NCBI GenBank assembly: GCA_964567685.1
Contig: CAZMNO010000003.1
Coordinates: 95,345 to 159,344, forward strand
Direction: 5' to 3'
Length of the DNA stretch: 64,000 nucleotides
Source of the DNA: UBA5972 sp964567685
Lineage (GTDB): Bacteria; Pseudomonadota; Alphaproteobacteria; Rhodobacterales; Rhodobacteraceae
This document shows positions 41,443-51,443 of this stretch, one piece after another. Positions within the stretch are counted from its first letter, which is position 1. The number at the start of each line of letters is the position of its first letter. The position numbers and the translations under genes were made by a program. The notes beneath the pieces are model-generated. The model did no database searches. It was not told where the DNA came from and saw nothing but the letters and a program-made list of their open reading frames with translations.

Positions 41443-42492
41443 CTATGCCTTCCCCGGCTCCTCAGCGTGCCAGCTGTTCTTGAACTCATGCGGGGAGACG
41501 TTGAATTTCTGCCGGAACCGGCGCGACATCAGCGCGTGGCTGAAACCGCAGGCAGCGGAAACCTCGGCAATCGACATATCGGTCTCTGACAACAGAGCAT
41601 GGGCTGAATTGAGGCGCATGTCGATATAATATTGGTTGGGTGTCATCAACGTATATTTCTTGAACAATCGCTCCAGCTGCCTTTTGGAGCATCCGGCCTG
41701 CCGGGCAATGGTCTCAAGCTCCAGCGGCTCTTCGATATGGGCTTGCATCTGCGCAATCGCCGACAGTAAATATTTGTTGCGACTGCCGATGACGGCGGCA
41801 ATTGCCGACGTTTGAACCGGTTTTTCGCTCTTGATCCGCCGGTGAATGCACATGTCTGCCACCACCACTGCCAGATCATTGCCGTGATCTGTCTCGATGA
41901 TCTTTAGCATCATATCGGTCGCTGCCGTTCCGCCACCGCAGGTATAAAGCTGCTGATCCTGTTCAAACAGATTCTGACTTGGATGCAGTTCGGGATACAT
42001 CTCGTTGAATGAAACCTGATTGTCCCAATGCAAGGTGAAACGCCGCCCGCCGAGAATTCCCGCCCGGGCCAGTTGAAAAGCACCCGTGCAGATGCCACCG
42101 ATCGGTTTGCCAAACCGGTGCTGCTTGCGGATCCAGTTCAAACAGGTCGGGTTGGAGACCGTTGCCGGTTCAACGCCGGAGCAGATGAAGGTATAAGCGG
42201 TTTTCGGATCATCTGGCAGGGCAATGTCCGGCGTTATCCGCACGCCGTTTGAGCATTGCACAGGCAATCCGTCCGGCGTTGCCGTATACCAGCGATAAAG
42301 ACGCTGACCGGTGACCTGATTGGCCAGCCTCAGAGGTTCGATCGCGCAACTTAACGCCAGCATGGTCAGCTTGGGCAGAAGAACGAACAGGTAATCCCGG
42401 GGCGTGCCTGCTTTGGCCACAGCAAAACTGGCAGAGCCTTTGGGCACGAAATCATAGTCATCCGGCCGGCTCACGGTGAAGTCAGAGCTCAT
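41443..42492 (-). CDS. GlxA-family AraC-type transcriptional regulator
   Basis: A 349-residue regulator with an N-terminal DJ-1/PfpI-like (class I amidotransferase-like) domain, about 35-220 (DYLFVLLPKLTMLALSCAIEPLR, ICTGAFQLARAGIL), and a C-terminal AraC helix-turn-helix pair (about 240-340: ELETIARQAGCSKRQLERLFKKY and SIAEVSAACGFSHALMSRRFRQKF). The architecture is that of GbdR/CdhR, which sense glycine betaine or carnitine products, but ligand cannot be read from sequence. The start at 42492 has GAGG five bases upstream; an ATG at 42525 is alternative. Confidence 0.85.
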   Translation of the reverse strand: MSSDFTVSRPDDYDFVPKGSASFAVAKAGTPRDYLFVLLPKLTMLALSCAIEPLRLANQVTGQRLYRWYTATPDGLPVQCSNGVRITPDIALPDDPKTAYTFICSGVEPATVSNPTCLNWIRKQHRFGKPIGGICTGAFQLARAGILGGRRFTLHWDNQVSFNEMYPELHPSQNLFEQDQQLYTCGGGTAATDMMLKIIETDHGNDLAVVVADMCIHRRIKSEKPVQTSAIAAVIGSRNKYLLSAIAQMQAHIEEPLELETIARQAGCSKRQLERLFKKYTLMTPNQYYIDMRLNSAHALLSETDMSIAEVSAACGFSHALMSRRFRQKFNVSPHEFKNSWHAEEPGKA

Positions 42493-42584
42493 GAGATCCT
42501 CATTCCAACCAGTCTTGTCGAGCACAAGTATATCACGCGCAGGCTCTCAATTAAAAGCAGATGAGCGCCCGGGCAACAGGCTGT

Positions 42585-43331
42585 TCAGGTCAGGATGCCG
42601 CCATCGGTATCGTCACCGGTTTCGTTCATCAGATGGGCAAAATCCGGTATGGTGATATTGCGCTTGCCCTTGAGCTCGATAAAGCCTTCGCGTTTCAGGG
42701 CTGAAATCTGGCGGCTGACGGTTTCCAGCGTCAGTCCCAGATAGTCGGCCATCGCCTCGCGCGACAGCGGCAGATCGAACTGCACCCTACCGGCGACTTC
42801 CGAAAGCCTCAGGCTGGCATCACGACGGGCGATGATGGTCAGAAGGCTGGCAATTTTCTCGCGTGCTGTCTTGCGACCCAAAAGCAACATCCACTCGCGC
42901 GCCGCATCAAGTTCATCCAGCGTCATTTCCAACAGTCGGTTGGCGACCGTTGGCGTTTCCGCCATCATCTTTTCAAACGGCGCTTTGCGGAACCGGCAGA
43001 GCACAACCTCGGTTGCTGCGACAACGTCAAACGGGGCTATTTCGCAACCCGGGCGGCCGACGAAATCACTTGGCAGCAGCAGTCCGACCATCTGCCTGCG
43101 ACCGTCTTCCATGGTTTGCGACAGCGCCGCCACACCCTGCACAACCGAGCCGACGAATTGCAGCTGATCACCGGCCCAGACAATGGTCGATCCGGCCTCA
43201 TATGTTTTGAATGACTTCAGTTCTTCGAACCTGATCAGCTCATCGGGTTCGCAACGCGAACAGACAGCCTTGTGGCGGATCGGACAATCGTCACAATCCG
43301 GTTTTTCAGGACATAATGCTGTTTTGCGCAT
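42585..43331 (-). CDS. fnrL: Oxygen-responsive regulator FnrL
   Basis: A 248-residue Crp/Fnr-family protein. N-terminal cysteines Cys7, 13, 16, 24 and 27 supply ligands for an oxygen-labile 4Fe-4S cluster (CDDCPIRHKAVCSRC). A cyclic-nucleotide-binding-like fold follows, then the Crp-type helix-turn-helix whose recognition helix LTLETVSRQISALKREG has the FNR E-x-x-SR pattern that reads TTGAT. Its start lies 12 bases from a perfect FNR box, consistent with autoregulation. It should control ccoNOQP, ccoGHIS, the stress gene and hemN here. Confidence 0.93.
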   Translation of the reverse strand: MRKTALCPEKPDCDDCPIRHKAVCSRCEPDELIRFEELKSFKTYEAGSTIVWAGDQLQFVGSVVQGVAALSQTMEDGRRQMVGLLLPSDFVGRPGCEIAPFDVVAATEVVLCRFRKAPFEKMMAETPTVANRLLEMTLDELDAAREWMLLLGRKTAREKIASLLTIIARRDASLRLSEVAGRVQFDLPLSREAMADYLGLTLETVSRQISALKREGFIELKGKRNITIPDFAHLMNETGDDTDGGILT

Positions 43332-43343
43332 TTGAATTTCAAT

Positions 43344-43357
43344 TTGATCTTGATCAA
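43344..43357. promoter_or_regulatory. Consensus FNR box shared by fnrL and hemN
   Basis: TTGATCTTGATCAA is a perfect site in the 54-base gap between divergent fnrL and hemN. It is too close to the fnrL start to activate fnrL in the usual way, so repression of fnrL with control of hemN is more likely. Function is inferred from position. Confidence 0.85.
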
Positions 43358-43385
43358 GGTGCGAACTTCGCGGTCCCCCTTAAGT

Positions 43386-44747
43386 ATGCCAATGACAACC
43401 CAGACGCAACTCGCCCGACTTGGACTTTTTGACGCGAAAGTCCCGCGATACACCAGCTATCCAACTGCGCCGCACTTTGCCACAGGCATCCAAAGCCGCC
43501 AGTTTGGCAATTGGCTGCAGGCGGTCGGCGCTGGCGATTCGGTGTCGCTTTACCTTCATATTCCGTTTTGTCGTCGGCTTTGCTGGTTTTGCGCCTGCCG
43601 AACCCAGGGGATCCGCTCTGGTGATCCGGTTCAGTCCTATCTGACCACACTGAAGGACGAAGTTGCGCATGTTGCTGAAACCTTGCCTGAAGGTGTGACT
43701 CTGTCGCATTTGCATTGGGGCGGCGGTACGCCAACGATTCTTTCAGCCACACAGATGGAGGATCTGGCCGCGATGATCGCAGGCGTGCTTCCGTTTGCCC
43801 AGGGGGCGGAGTTTTCGGTTGAGGTTGATCCCAATGAAGTTGACGACGAGCGGCTTGACGCGCTGGCCGCGGCGGGCATGAACCGGGCCAGTATCGGCAT
43901 TCAGGATTTCGACCCGAAGATACAGGAGGTCATCGGGCGCGAACAAAGCTTTGAGTTGACGCAAGAGGTTGCAGGCAAACTGCGCGCCCGCGGCATTCAA
44001 AGCCTGAACACCGATATCCTTTACGGACTGCCCTATCAGGATCAGGACAGCATTGCCGACACGACCAACAAACTGATCAGCCTGAGGCCCGACCGGGTGG
44101 CGCTTTATGGCTATGCGCATGTTCCCTGGATGGCCAAGCGGCAAACGATGATCCCCGAAGATCAGCTGCCGGATTCGGTTGCGAGGCTGGGGCTTTACGA
44201 TAGGGCACGGGCGCTGTTTCTGGCCGCCGGTTATCGGGCGATTGGAATTGATCATTTCGCGCTCGAAGGCGATGGGCTGGATCAGGCAGCGGAGGCTGGT
44301 AAGCTCAAGCGGAATTTTCAGGGCTATACCGATGACACCTGCGAAACCCTGATCGGTGTCGGGGCGTCGGCCATTTCACGCTTCCGCCAGGGCTATGTGC
44401 AAAATGTCAGCGCCACGGCCAGCTATCTGGCACAAATCCGCGACGGCAAATTTGCCTCGGCGCGCGGGCATGAATTTACGGCTGACGATTTGCTGCGGGG
44501 GCGGGTGATTGAGGAACTGATGTGCGCATTTCGCGTGGATCTTAAAGCGGTCGAGGATGAGTTTGACACCGACATCATTGATCTTAGGCTCGAGCTGGCG
44601 CGGGTGCAGCAGAAATTTGCCCCCTTCACCACGCTTGACGGCACCGTTTTGAAAATTACCGAGGAAGGGCAGTCGCTGACGCGCATGATTGCGCGGGAGT
44701 TTGATGCCTATCACATGAACGAAAGCGGTCATTCTCTGGCGATCTGA
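43386..44747 (+). CDS. hemN: Oxygen-independent coproporphyrinogen III dehydrogenase
   Basis: A radical-SAM enzyme of about 453 residues that makes protoporphyrinogen without oxygen. The iron-sulfur cysteines are Cys62, Cys66 and Cys69 in FCRRLCWFCACRTQ; HWGGGTPTIL is the GGE-like SAM motif region, and SIGIQDFDPKIQEVIGR is characteristic of HemN. I chose ATG 43386; 43392 also fits. A longer open frame back to 43332 would cover the FNR box and is rejected. Haem made at low oxygen supplies the cbb3 oxidase nearby. Confidence 0.92.
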   Translation: MPMTTQTQLARLGLFDAKVPRYTSYPTAPHFATGIQSRQFGNWLQAVGAGDSVSLYLHIPFCRRLCWFCACRTQGIRSGDPVQSYLTTLKDEVAHVAETLPEGVTLSHLHWGGGTPTILSATQMEDLAAMIAGVLPFAQGAEFSVEVDPNEVDDERLDALAAAGMNRASIGIQDFDPKIQEVIGREQSFELTQEVAGKLRARGIQSLNTDILYGLPYQDQDSIADTTNKLISLRPDRVALYGYAHVPWMAKRQTMIPEDQLPDSVARLGLYDRARALFLAAGYRAIGIDHFALEGDGLDQAAEAGKLKRNFQGYTDDTCETLIGVGASAISRFRQGYVQNVSATASYLAQIRDGKFASARGHEFTADDLLRGRVIEELMCAFRVDLKAVEDEFDTDIIDLRLELARVQQKFAPFTTLDGTVLKITEEGQSLTRMIAREFDAYHMNESGHSLAI

Positions 44748-44813
44748 GTTTTTTGGGCAGCTTCGGTTTGAATTGGGTTTGACTTTGGAAAATGCGTTTT
44801 CATATTGTGGCGC

Positions 44814-45593
44814 ATGAGTGACTTATGCGTTTCAATCTTCCAGCCAAAAGCACGGGATGACCTGACAGCGACCAAGCTGAACTGGCTTGATATGGCCGCA
44901 AACCGCGCCGCTGGATCGGGCAGCCGGTTGCTGATCTGTCCCGAACTTTCGCTGACCGGATATCGTCCCAGCGGTGGACTGATGGATCGCGCCCGGCCGA
45001 TTTTGGGTGAGTATCATGAGAGGGTGGCGGAAATTGCCATTCTCCATGATATCGCGATCGTTTACGGCTACCCTGAGGCGGATAAGGGCAAGATCTATAA
45101 TGCGGCAGCTTTCGTTGATCCCGAAGGCCGGCTTGTTGCAAACCACCGCAAAAACCATATTCCGCCCGGATTTGAAACCGAAGTCTTTACGCCGGGGGAT
45201 CAGTTGCGGGTGTTTGATTACGCCAGCTGGCGCGTGGCGCTTTTGGTTTGCTATGATATCGAGTTTCCTGAAACTGCCCGTCAGGCCGCACTTGCCGGGG
45301 CTGAGTTTCTGATCGTGCCAACAGCGCTTGGGGCCCAGTGGAGCTTTGTGGCCGAGAAAATGATCCCGACCCGGGCCTGGGAAAACGGGGTATTTCTGGC
45401 CTATGCGAACTGGGCCGGGTCGGATGCTGAGGGGGCGTTTCTGGGGGGCAGCCGTATCGTCGGGCCGGATGGCGTTGAGGACTCGATTGCGGGAACCCGC
45501 GAAGAAGTGCTGACGGCTGTGATCAACAAAGAGAGGGTGGCCAATGCGCGCGCGCGATTGCCTTACCTGAAGGACAGGCGCAGCTACGAATAA
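44814..45593 (+). CDS. Nitrilase-superfamily carbon-nitrogen hydrolase
   Basis: A 259-residue hydrolase with the Glu-Lys-Cys triad: Glu44 in ICPELSLTGY, Lys112 in NHRKNHIP, Cys145 in LLVCYDIEFPE. These act on amides or nitriles; the LVCYDIEFPE motif resembles aliphatic amidases/omega-amidase-like branches. Substrate is unknown. It is convergent with yejF, overlapping it by ten bases at the 3' ends. The ATG at 44814 is chosen over an upstream TTG at 44805. Confidence 0.85.
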   Translation: MSDLCVSIFQPKARDDLTATKLNWLDMAANRAAGSGSRLLICPELSLTGYRPSGGLMDRARPILGEYHERVAEIAILHDIAIVYGYPEADKGKIYNAAAFVDPEGRLVANHRKNHIPPGFETEVFTPGDQLRVFDYASWRVALLVCYDIEFPETARQAALAGAEFLIVPTALGAQWSFVAEKMIPTRAWENGVFLAYANWAGSDAEGAFLGGSRIVGPDGVEDSIAGTREEVLTAVINKERVANARARLPYLKDRRSYE

Positions 45594-47203
45594 GCGCCGT
45601 TTTTGCCGCCTGCCAGATCAAAAGCCGCCGCCATCAGGGTTTTCGTATAATCAGTCTGCGGCGCGTCAAACACCTGGTCGCCCTCGCCCTGTTCCACGAT
45701 ATCGCCCTGTTTCATCACCAGAACCTTATGGCTGAGGGCGCGCACGACCTTGAGGTCGTGGCTGATGAACAGATAGGCCAGCTTGTGTTTCTTCTGCAGA
45801 TCGCGCAACAGGCCGACAATCTGCACCTGCACCGTCATATCCAGTGCTGAGGTCGGTTCATCCAGCACCACCAGTCTGGGGCGCAGGATCATGGCGCGCG
45901 CAATGGCGATACGCTGGCGCTGGCCGCCGGAAAACTCGTGCGGGTAACGGTTCATCATGTCAGGCGACAACCCGACCTCGGTCAGAATTGCGGCGACGTC
46001 ATCACGTTCGGTGTGCCCGCTTTCCACCCCGTGAACTCCCAGCCCCTCGGCGACGATCTGCTCGATCGTCAGGCGCGGTGACAATGAGCCGTAGGGATCC
46101 TGAAACACCATCTGCATGTCTTTGCGCAGCGGCTGAAGCTGGCGGTTGCGCAGCCCTTGCACATCGCGCCCAACAAAGCTGATTTTCCCTTCCGAGCTTA
46201 AAAGCCGCATGATCCCCAGCGCCAGCGTCGTCTTGCCCGACCCGCTTTCCCCGACAATGCCGACGGTCTCGCTTTCGTGAATGTCGAAACTGGCGTCATT
46301 GACGGCCTTGATATGACCGACCGTACGGCGCATCACGCCGCGCTTGATGGGGAACCAGACGCGCAGGTTCTCGGTACGCACGATCTCGGCTGAATTGGCG
46401 GGAACCGGATCGGGCTTGCCCGAAGGTTCGGCTGCAAGCAGCTTCTGCGTATAGGCGTGCTGTGGATTGCTGAAAATCTCTTCCGTCGGCCCTGCTTCGA
46501 CAATCTTGCCGCCCTGCATGACATTCACCCGGCTGGCGATTTTGCGCACAATCGCCAGATCATGGGTGATGAACAAAAGACCCATGCCTTCGGATTTCTG
46601 CAAATCCGCCAAGAGGTCGAGGATTTGCGCCTGAATGGTCACATCAACCGCCGTGGTCGGCTCATCCGCAATCAACAGATCAGGACCGTTTGCCAGCGCC
46701 ATCGCGATCATGATGCGCTGGCGCTGACCGCCGGAAAACTGGTGGGGATAGTTGTTCAGACGGCTTTCAGGGTCACGAATACCGACTTTGGTCAGAAGGT
46801 CGACAATGCGCTCCCGCGCCTTGGCCCCGACCAGCCCCTGATGCAGCGCAATGCTTTCGCCGATCTGTTTTTCCAGCGTATGCAAAGGGTTGAGCGAGGT
46901 CATCGGCTCCTGAAAGATGAAGCTGATATCGTTGCCGCGCACCTGTTGCAGGGTTTGCTTGTCGGCCTCGATCATCTGGGTGCCGCGATACCGGGCCGAA
47001 CCGCTGATCCGGGCTGATGCGGGCAGCAGCTTGACGGTTGATAGCGCTGTTACCGATTTCCCCGACCCGCTTTCCCCAACCAGCGCCACGGTTTCCCCGG
47101 CTTTGATGTCAAACGAGACATTGCGCACCACCGGATCACCACTGCCAAAGGCCACCGACAGATTTTCCACATTGAGGATTGTTTCGCTGCTCCCGTTCTT
47201 CAT
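45584..47203 (-). CDS. yejF: ABC transporter ATP-binding protein YejF (two ATPase halves)
   Basis: A 539-residue cytoplasmic protein with two complete nucleotide-binding domains. Each has a Walker A (GESGSGKS near 40; GESGSGKT in the second half), a signature FSGGQRQRI and a Walker B (LLIADEPTTA; LVVLDEPTSA). This fused form is typical of YejF, which energises peptide/microcin C uptake with YejABE. It overlaps yejE by four bases (ATGA) and converges with the hydrolase gene. Confidence 0.92.
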   Translation of the reverse strand: MKNGSSETILNVENLSVAFGSGDPVVRNVSFDIKAGETVALVGESGSGKSVTALSTVKLLPASARISGSARYRGTQMIEADKQTLQQVRGNDISFIFQEPMTSLNPLHTLEKQIGESIALHQGLVGAKARERIVDLLTKVGIRDPESRLNNYPHQFSGGQRQRIMIAMALANGPDLLIADEPTTAVDVTIQAQILDLLADLQKSEGMGLLFITHDLAIVRKIASRVNVMQGGKIVEAGPTEEIFSNPQHAYTQKLLAAEPSGKPDPVPANSAEIVRTENLRVWFPIKRGVMRRTVGHIKAVNDASFDIHESETVGIVGESGSGKTTLALGIMRLLSSEGKISFVGRDVQGLRNRQLQPLRKDMQMVFQDPYGSLSPRLTIEQIVAEGLGVHGVESGHTERDDVAAILTEVGLSPDMMNRYPHEFSGGQRQRIAIARAMILRPRLVVLDEPTSALDMTVQVQIVGLLRDLQKKHKLAYLFISHDLKVVRALSHKVLVMKQGDIVEQGEGDQVFDAPQTDYTKTLMAAAFDLAGGKNGAYS

Positions 47204-48315
47204 CCGAATGTCTTTCTGGGGTCAAACGCATCGCGCACCCCTTCGAAGATGAAAACGAGCAAGGAAAGCATGACGGCAAACGTGGTGAAAGCGGAAAACG
47301 CCAACCAGGGGGCATGGAGGTTCTGCTTGGCCTGCAACGCCAGCTCGCCAAGCGACGGATAAGAGGCAGGCAGGCCAAAACCAAGGAAATCGAGCGAGGC
47401 AAGGGCACCGATTGAGCCGGTGATCAGAAATGGCATCATCGTCAATGTCGCCACCATTGCATTTGGCAGGATGTGGCGGAACATGATCTTCCAGTCACCC
47501 ACCCCAAGGGCTCGCGCGGCGCGGGTGTATTCAAAATTGCGGGCGCGCAGAAATTCAGCCCGCACAACACCCACCAGCGCTGTCCAGCTAAAGAGTGCGA
47601 TCAGAACGGCCAGCAACTGGAATGTCATGGTGAACATCGCTGACAGGATGATAATGATGTAAAGCGACGGGATATTGCCCCAGATCTCGACAATCCTTTG
47701 AAAAATCAGGTCAACCCAACCGCCGAAATAGCCCATCGAGGCCCCGGCAGCAATTCCCATGACCGATGACACCACCACCACGAAAATGGCAAATATTGTC
47801 GAGATGCGAAACCCATAGATGATCCGTGCAAGAACATCGCGCGTCTGATCATCGGTGCCCAGCAAGTGCTTGTCATCGGGCGGGCCGGGAGCCGGTTTCA
47901 CATCATGGTTCACCGTGTTGAAACTGTAGGGTACGGGTGCCCAGACGGCCCATCCTTTTTCTATGGCCTCGCCATCCACCACGCCGTCATCGGCATCAGT
48001 CATGACCGCTTCAGGTTCATCAAAGCATGCTTCATGCCCGCCCGCCCGCATCAGACAGCGGACAATCGGGTCGCGATAATCTGCTTCGGTCAGAAAATCC
48101 CCCCCGAATGTGGTTTCGGGGTAAAACTTGAATGCGGGCGTGAACAGGCTGCCGCGATAGGACACGAGCAGTGGTTTGTCGTTGGCGATGAGTTCGGCAA
48201 ACAGGCAGGTGACGAACAGGATCAGGAAAATCCATAACGACCAGAACGCCCGGCGATTAGAGTGGAAGTTTTGCCAGCGGCGCTCGCCCAGCGAACCTTT
48301 GCGAAAGATCTTCAT
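47200..48315 (-). CDS. yejE: ABC transporter permease YejE
   Basis: A 371-residue inner-membrane permease. A first helix (FWSLWIFLILFVTCLFAELIAN) is followed by a long periplasmic loop holding FTPAFKFYPETTFGGDFLTEADYRDP, a YejE hallmark, then the LLGTDDQTRDVLARIIYG motif and the permease core with EFLRARNFEYTRAARALGVGDW (EAA-type loop). Overlaps yejB and yejF by four bases each, so translation is coupled. Confidence 0.92.
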   Translation of the reverse strand: MKIFRKGSLGERRWQNFHSNRRAFWSLWIFLILFVTCLFAELIANDKPLLVSYRGSLFTPAFKFYPETTFGGDFLTEADYRDPIVRCLMRAGGHEACFDEPEAVMTDADDGVVDGEAIEKGWAVWAPVPYSFNTVNHDVKPAPGPPDDKHLLGTDDQTRDVLARIIYGFRISTIFAIFVVVVSSVMGIAAGASMGYFGGWVDLIFQRIVEIWGNIPSLYIIIILSAMFTMTFQLLAVLIALFSWTALVGVVRAEFLRARNFEYTRAARALGVGDWKIMFRHILPNAMVATLTMMPFLITGSIGALASLDFLGFGLPASYPSLGELALQAKQNLHAPWLAFSAFTTFAVMLSLLVFIFEGVRDAFDPRKTFG

Positions 48316-49385
48316 GTTTCGCGGCTTTCAAAATCGATACGCGGATCAACCCAGACATAGGTCAGGTCTGAAATCAGGTTGATGAACAATCCCAGAATGC
48401 CAAATACATAAAGTGTGCCGAAAAGCACTGGGTAATCTCGGTTGACGGCTGCCTCAAAGCCTAGCCGGCCCAGCCCATCCAGCGAAAACACGATCTCGAT
48501 GATCAGGGAACCGGCAAAGAAGATGGCAATGAATGCCCCGGGAAAACCGGCGATGATGATCAGCATGGCGTTGCGAAAGACGTGACCATAAAATACCCGC
48601 CCTTCGGTCAGGCCCTTGGCACGTGCGGTCATCACATATTGTTTTTTGATCTCGTCCAGAAACGAGTTCTTGGTCAGCAATGTCAGGGTCGCAAAGGCAG
48701 CGATAGTATTGGCGGTGACCGGTAACACGATGTGCCAGAGGTAGTCTTTTACCTGCCCAAGCAGGGATAGCTCGCTGAAATTCTCAGATGTCAGGCCGCG
48801 CAGGGGGAACCATTTGAGGTAGGAACCACCGGCGAACACCACCAAAAGGAGGATCGCAAACAAAAAACCAGGGATCGCATAGGCCATGATGATCACAGCC
48901 GAGGTCCAGGTGTCAAAGCGCGAACCGTCGTGAACCGCTTTCCTGATCCCCATCGGGATCGAGATCAGATAGGCCAGCAGGGTCGTCCACAGCCCCAGCG
49001 TGATGCTGACCGGCATTTTCTCCAGCACCAGGTCGATGACACTGATCGAGCGGAAGTAACTCTCGCCGAAGTCAAACCGCATGTAGTTACCCATCATCAG
49101 CAGGAACCGCTCAAGTGGCGGCTTGTCAAAACCGAACTGCTTTTCCAGATCCTTGATGAAATCGTCGGGCAGGCCCTTGGCTCCCTGATATTCGCTGGTG
49201 CCGGTGCCTACTTCCGAACCACCACCCGCAATGCGGTCGGTGGCTGTGGTTTGTTCGTCGAGCTGGCTGAGGATCTGTTCAATCGGGCCGCCGGGCACGA
49301 ACTGCACCAGCGCGAAATTGATGATCATGATCCCCAGCAATGTGGGGATCATCAACAACACCCGACGGATTATATATGCGCCCAT
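48312..49385 (-). CDS. yejB: ABC transporter permease YejB
   Basis: A 357-residue DppB-type permease. The N-terminus MGAYIIRRVLLMIPTLLGIMIINFALVQFVPGGP is typical, with the YejB-specific insertion of polar residues (about 40-80). The core ends with the EAA-like MTARAKGLTEGRVFYGHVFRNAML and VFSLDGLGRLGFEAA. It lies 19 bases downstream of yejA on the minus strand. Confidence 0.92.
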   Translation of the reverse strand: MGAYIIRRVLLMIPTLLGIMIINFALVQFVPGGPIEQILSQLDEQTTATDRIAGGGSEVGTGTSEYQGAKGLPDDFIKDLEKQFGFDKPPLERFLLMMGNYMRFDFGESYFRSISVIDLVLEKMPVSITLGLWTTLLAYLISIPMGIRKAVHDGSRFDTWTSAVIIMAYAIPGFLFAILLLVVFAGGSYLKWFPLRGLTSENFSELSLLGQVKDYLWHIVLPVTANTIAAFATLTLLTKNSFLDEIKKQYVMTARAKGLTEGRVFYGHVFRNAMLIIIAGFPGAFIAIFFAGSLIIEIVFSLDGLGRLGFEAAVNRDYPVLFGTLYVFGILGLFINLISDLTYVWVDPRIDFESRET

Positions 49386-49404
49386 ATGTGGGGGTTAACC
49401 CTTC

Positions 49405-51303
49405 TCAGAGTGCGCCAGCCGCCCTCAGCCGCGCCGCTTTTGCTTCGTCATACCACCAGAAATCCATTTCGCCCATAGCAAAGGGCGGCAGGTTCTCGGG
49501 GCGGCCGAAAACATCGAGATAGGCGATGTTGTGAAACGAGTTATGCCATTGCGGCACCCAGATATGCAAAGCACGCAGCGCCCGATCCAGCGCCTTGACC
49601 GCCGTGTTCAGGTCTTCTCGGGTTGTTGCCTGCTCGACATGTTCAATCAGCGCGTCAATCGCCGGATTGGCCAGCCCCATGATGTTGCTCGCCCCTTGCG
49701 TATTGGCCGTGGCGCTGGAGAAGATGCCCCGCAGTTCCAGACCCGGGGTCAGCGACATCACATAGCGGCGCACGACGATGTCAAAGTCAAAGCTCTTTTC
49801 GCGCTCTGACTGCTGTGCCGCATCAACATTTCTGAGCGAGGCGACAACGCCCAGCCGCTCGAGGTTCTGGATATAGGGGTTCATGATGCGTTCAAACGAT
49901 GGGCTGTCATTGAGAATCTCAACCTCAAGCTTCTCGCCCTTGTCGTTCTGGCGCACACCGTTCACAACTTTCCAACCGGCTGCATCCAGCAACTTGCCAG
50001 CTTTGCGCAGAACCGAGCGGTCAAGCTGCTTGGGTTTGGAAACGGCGGGGGTAAAGGCAGGTTCGGTGAAGACGGAGTCGGGCAAATCGGCACGCAATGG
50101 CTCAAGCAGTGCCAGTTCCTCTTCCGTTGGCAGACCGCTGGCCTGAAGATAGGAGTTTTCCCAGAACGAATCCGTGCGTTTGTAGATGCCGTAAAACAGC
50201 GCTTCATTGGACCATTCAAAATTAAAGGCCATGCCCAGCGCTTCGCGCACACGCGCATCCTTGAATTTGTCGCGTCTGAGGTTGAACCAGAACCCTTGCG
50301 TGCCCGAGGGGTTGCCGTCGGCGATCTGTTCCTTCACCACATATCCCTCGATGAGTGCCGGAAAATCATAAGCCGTACCCCAAAGTTTGGAGAGGTATTC
50401 CTCGCGGTAATTGTAAGACCCGCCCTTGAACCCTTCAAAGGCTGCGGTGTAATCGGCGTAATATTCAATTGTGATTCTGCCAAAATTCTCGCGCCCCTGA
50501 TTAACCGCCAGATGGTCACCCCAGTAATCATCGCGCCGGATGTAGGAAACCGTCTTGCCCGGATCCACCTTGTCCAGAACGTAGCGGCCCGAGCCGACCG
50601 GCGGCTCAAGAGTGCTTTCGGCAAAATCACGATTTGCGTAATAAGCTCGCGAAAAGACCGGCAATCCAGCAGCCGACATCGGCAGTTCGCGGGTATTTGA
50701 TCCTTCACGGAATGTGAATTTCACCCTGTGCGTATCAAGCGCCTCGACTTTCTCAAAATCGCTGAAGGTCACTTTGTAGGCCGGAAGACCCTTTTCCATC
50801 AGGATGTTGAAGGAAAAAACCACATCCTCCGCTGTTACTGGTGTGCCATCGGAAAACCGCGCTTCAGGGCGCATGTTGAAAATCGCCCATTGCCGGTTTT
50901 CAGGATATTCGATGCTTTCCGCCAGTAATCCGTACATGGAATCGGGTTCGTCAGATGTGCCGGTCATCAGGCTTTCAAAGAAGACCGAGGAAAGAGCGGC
51001 TGCATTTCCCTTCAGGATGTATGGGCTCATGCTGTCAAAAGTGCCAAACGCCCAGGTGGAAAACTCTCCGCCTTTGGGGGCGTTTGGGTTCACATAGTCG
51101 AAGTGTTTGAAATCAGGGCCGTATTTCAAATCGCCGAAAGTCGAAATGCCATGAGATTTTATGATCTTCTCTTCGGCAATGACGGCCTTAACCGGCGCAA
51201 ACAATGCGATCAGAAGCAAGGAAGAGGCCAGCGCGAGCCGCCAGAATAGTGAGTGTGACCAGGTGGCAGTTCGGGTCTTTGATCGTGTGGCTGCAGCTTG
51301 CAT
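49405..51303 (-). CDS. yejA: Periplasmic peptide-binding protein YejA
   Basis: A 632-residue SBP family-5 protein that delivers peptides to YejBEF. A signal peptide (RLALASSLLLIALFAPVKAVIA) precedes HGISTFGDLKYGPDFKHFDYVNPNAPKGG, the YejA N-terminal motif. Later segments such as YPENRQWAIFNMRPEARFSDGTPVTAEDV are family-5 signatures. The start at 51303 has GGGGGAGG upstream; an in-frame ATG at 51387 is less likely. It is the first gene of the operon. Confidence 0.92.
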   Translation of the reverse strand: MQAAATRSKTRTATWSHSLFWRLALASSLLLIALFAPVKAVIAEEKIIKSHGISTFGDLKYGPDFKHFDYVNPNAPKGGEFSTWAFGTFDSMSPYILKGNAAALSSVFFESLMTGTSDEPDSMYGLLAESIEYPENRQWAIFNMRPEARFSDGTPVTAEDVVFSFNILMEKGLPAYKVTFSDFEKVEALDTHRVKFTFREGSNTRELPMSAAGLPVFSRAYYANRDFAESTLEPPVGSGRYVLDKVDPGKTVSYIRRDDYWGDHLAVNQGRENFGRITIEYYADYTAAFEGFKGGSYNYREEYLSKLWGTAYDFPALIEGYVVKEQIADGNPSGTQGFWFNLRRDKFKDARVREALGMAFNFEWSNEALFYGIYKRTDSFWENSYLQASGLPTEEELALLEPLRADLPDSVFTEPAFTPAVSKPKQLDRSVLRKAGKLLDAAGWKVVNGVRQNDKGEKLEVEILNDSPSFERIMNPYIQNLERLGVVASLRNVDAAQQSEREKSFDFDIVVRRYVMSLTPGLELRGIFSSATANTQGASNIMGLANPAIDALIEHVEQATTREDLNTAVKALDRALRALHIWVPQWHNSFHNIAYLDVFGRPENLPPFAMGEMDFWWYDEAKAARLRAAGAL

Positions 51304-51443
51304 TGAAAACCTCCCCCGGTACACATTGCTGCGCACCGTTAAGCACAATTTGATTAATATTAAGGTAAAAGTGCCGGTCGTTAACATGCAAGACGCATTT
51401 GTGTTAAATTTATTTCACGAAGTGATCAGCACCTGGCAACAAA

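Noticed and set aside
43332..43385. N-terminal extension of hemN
   Set aside because: It would include the FNR box and promoter; homology begins at the later ATG.
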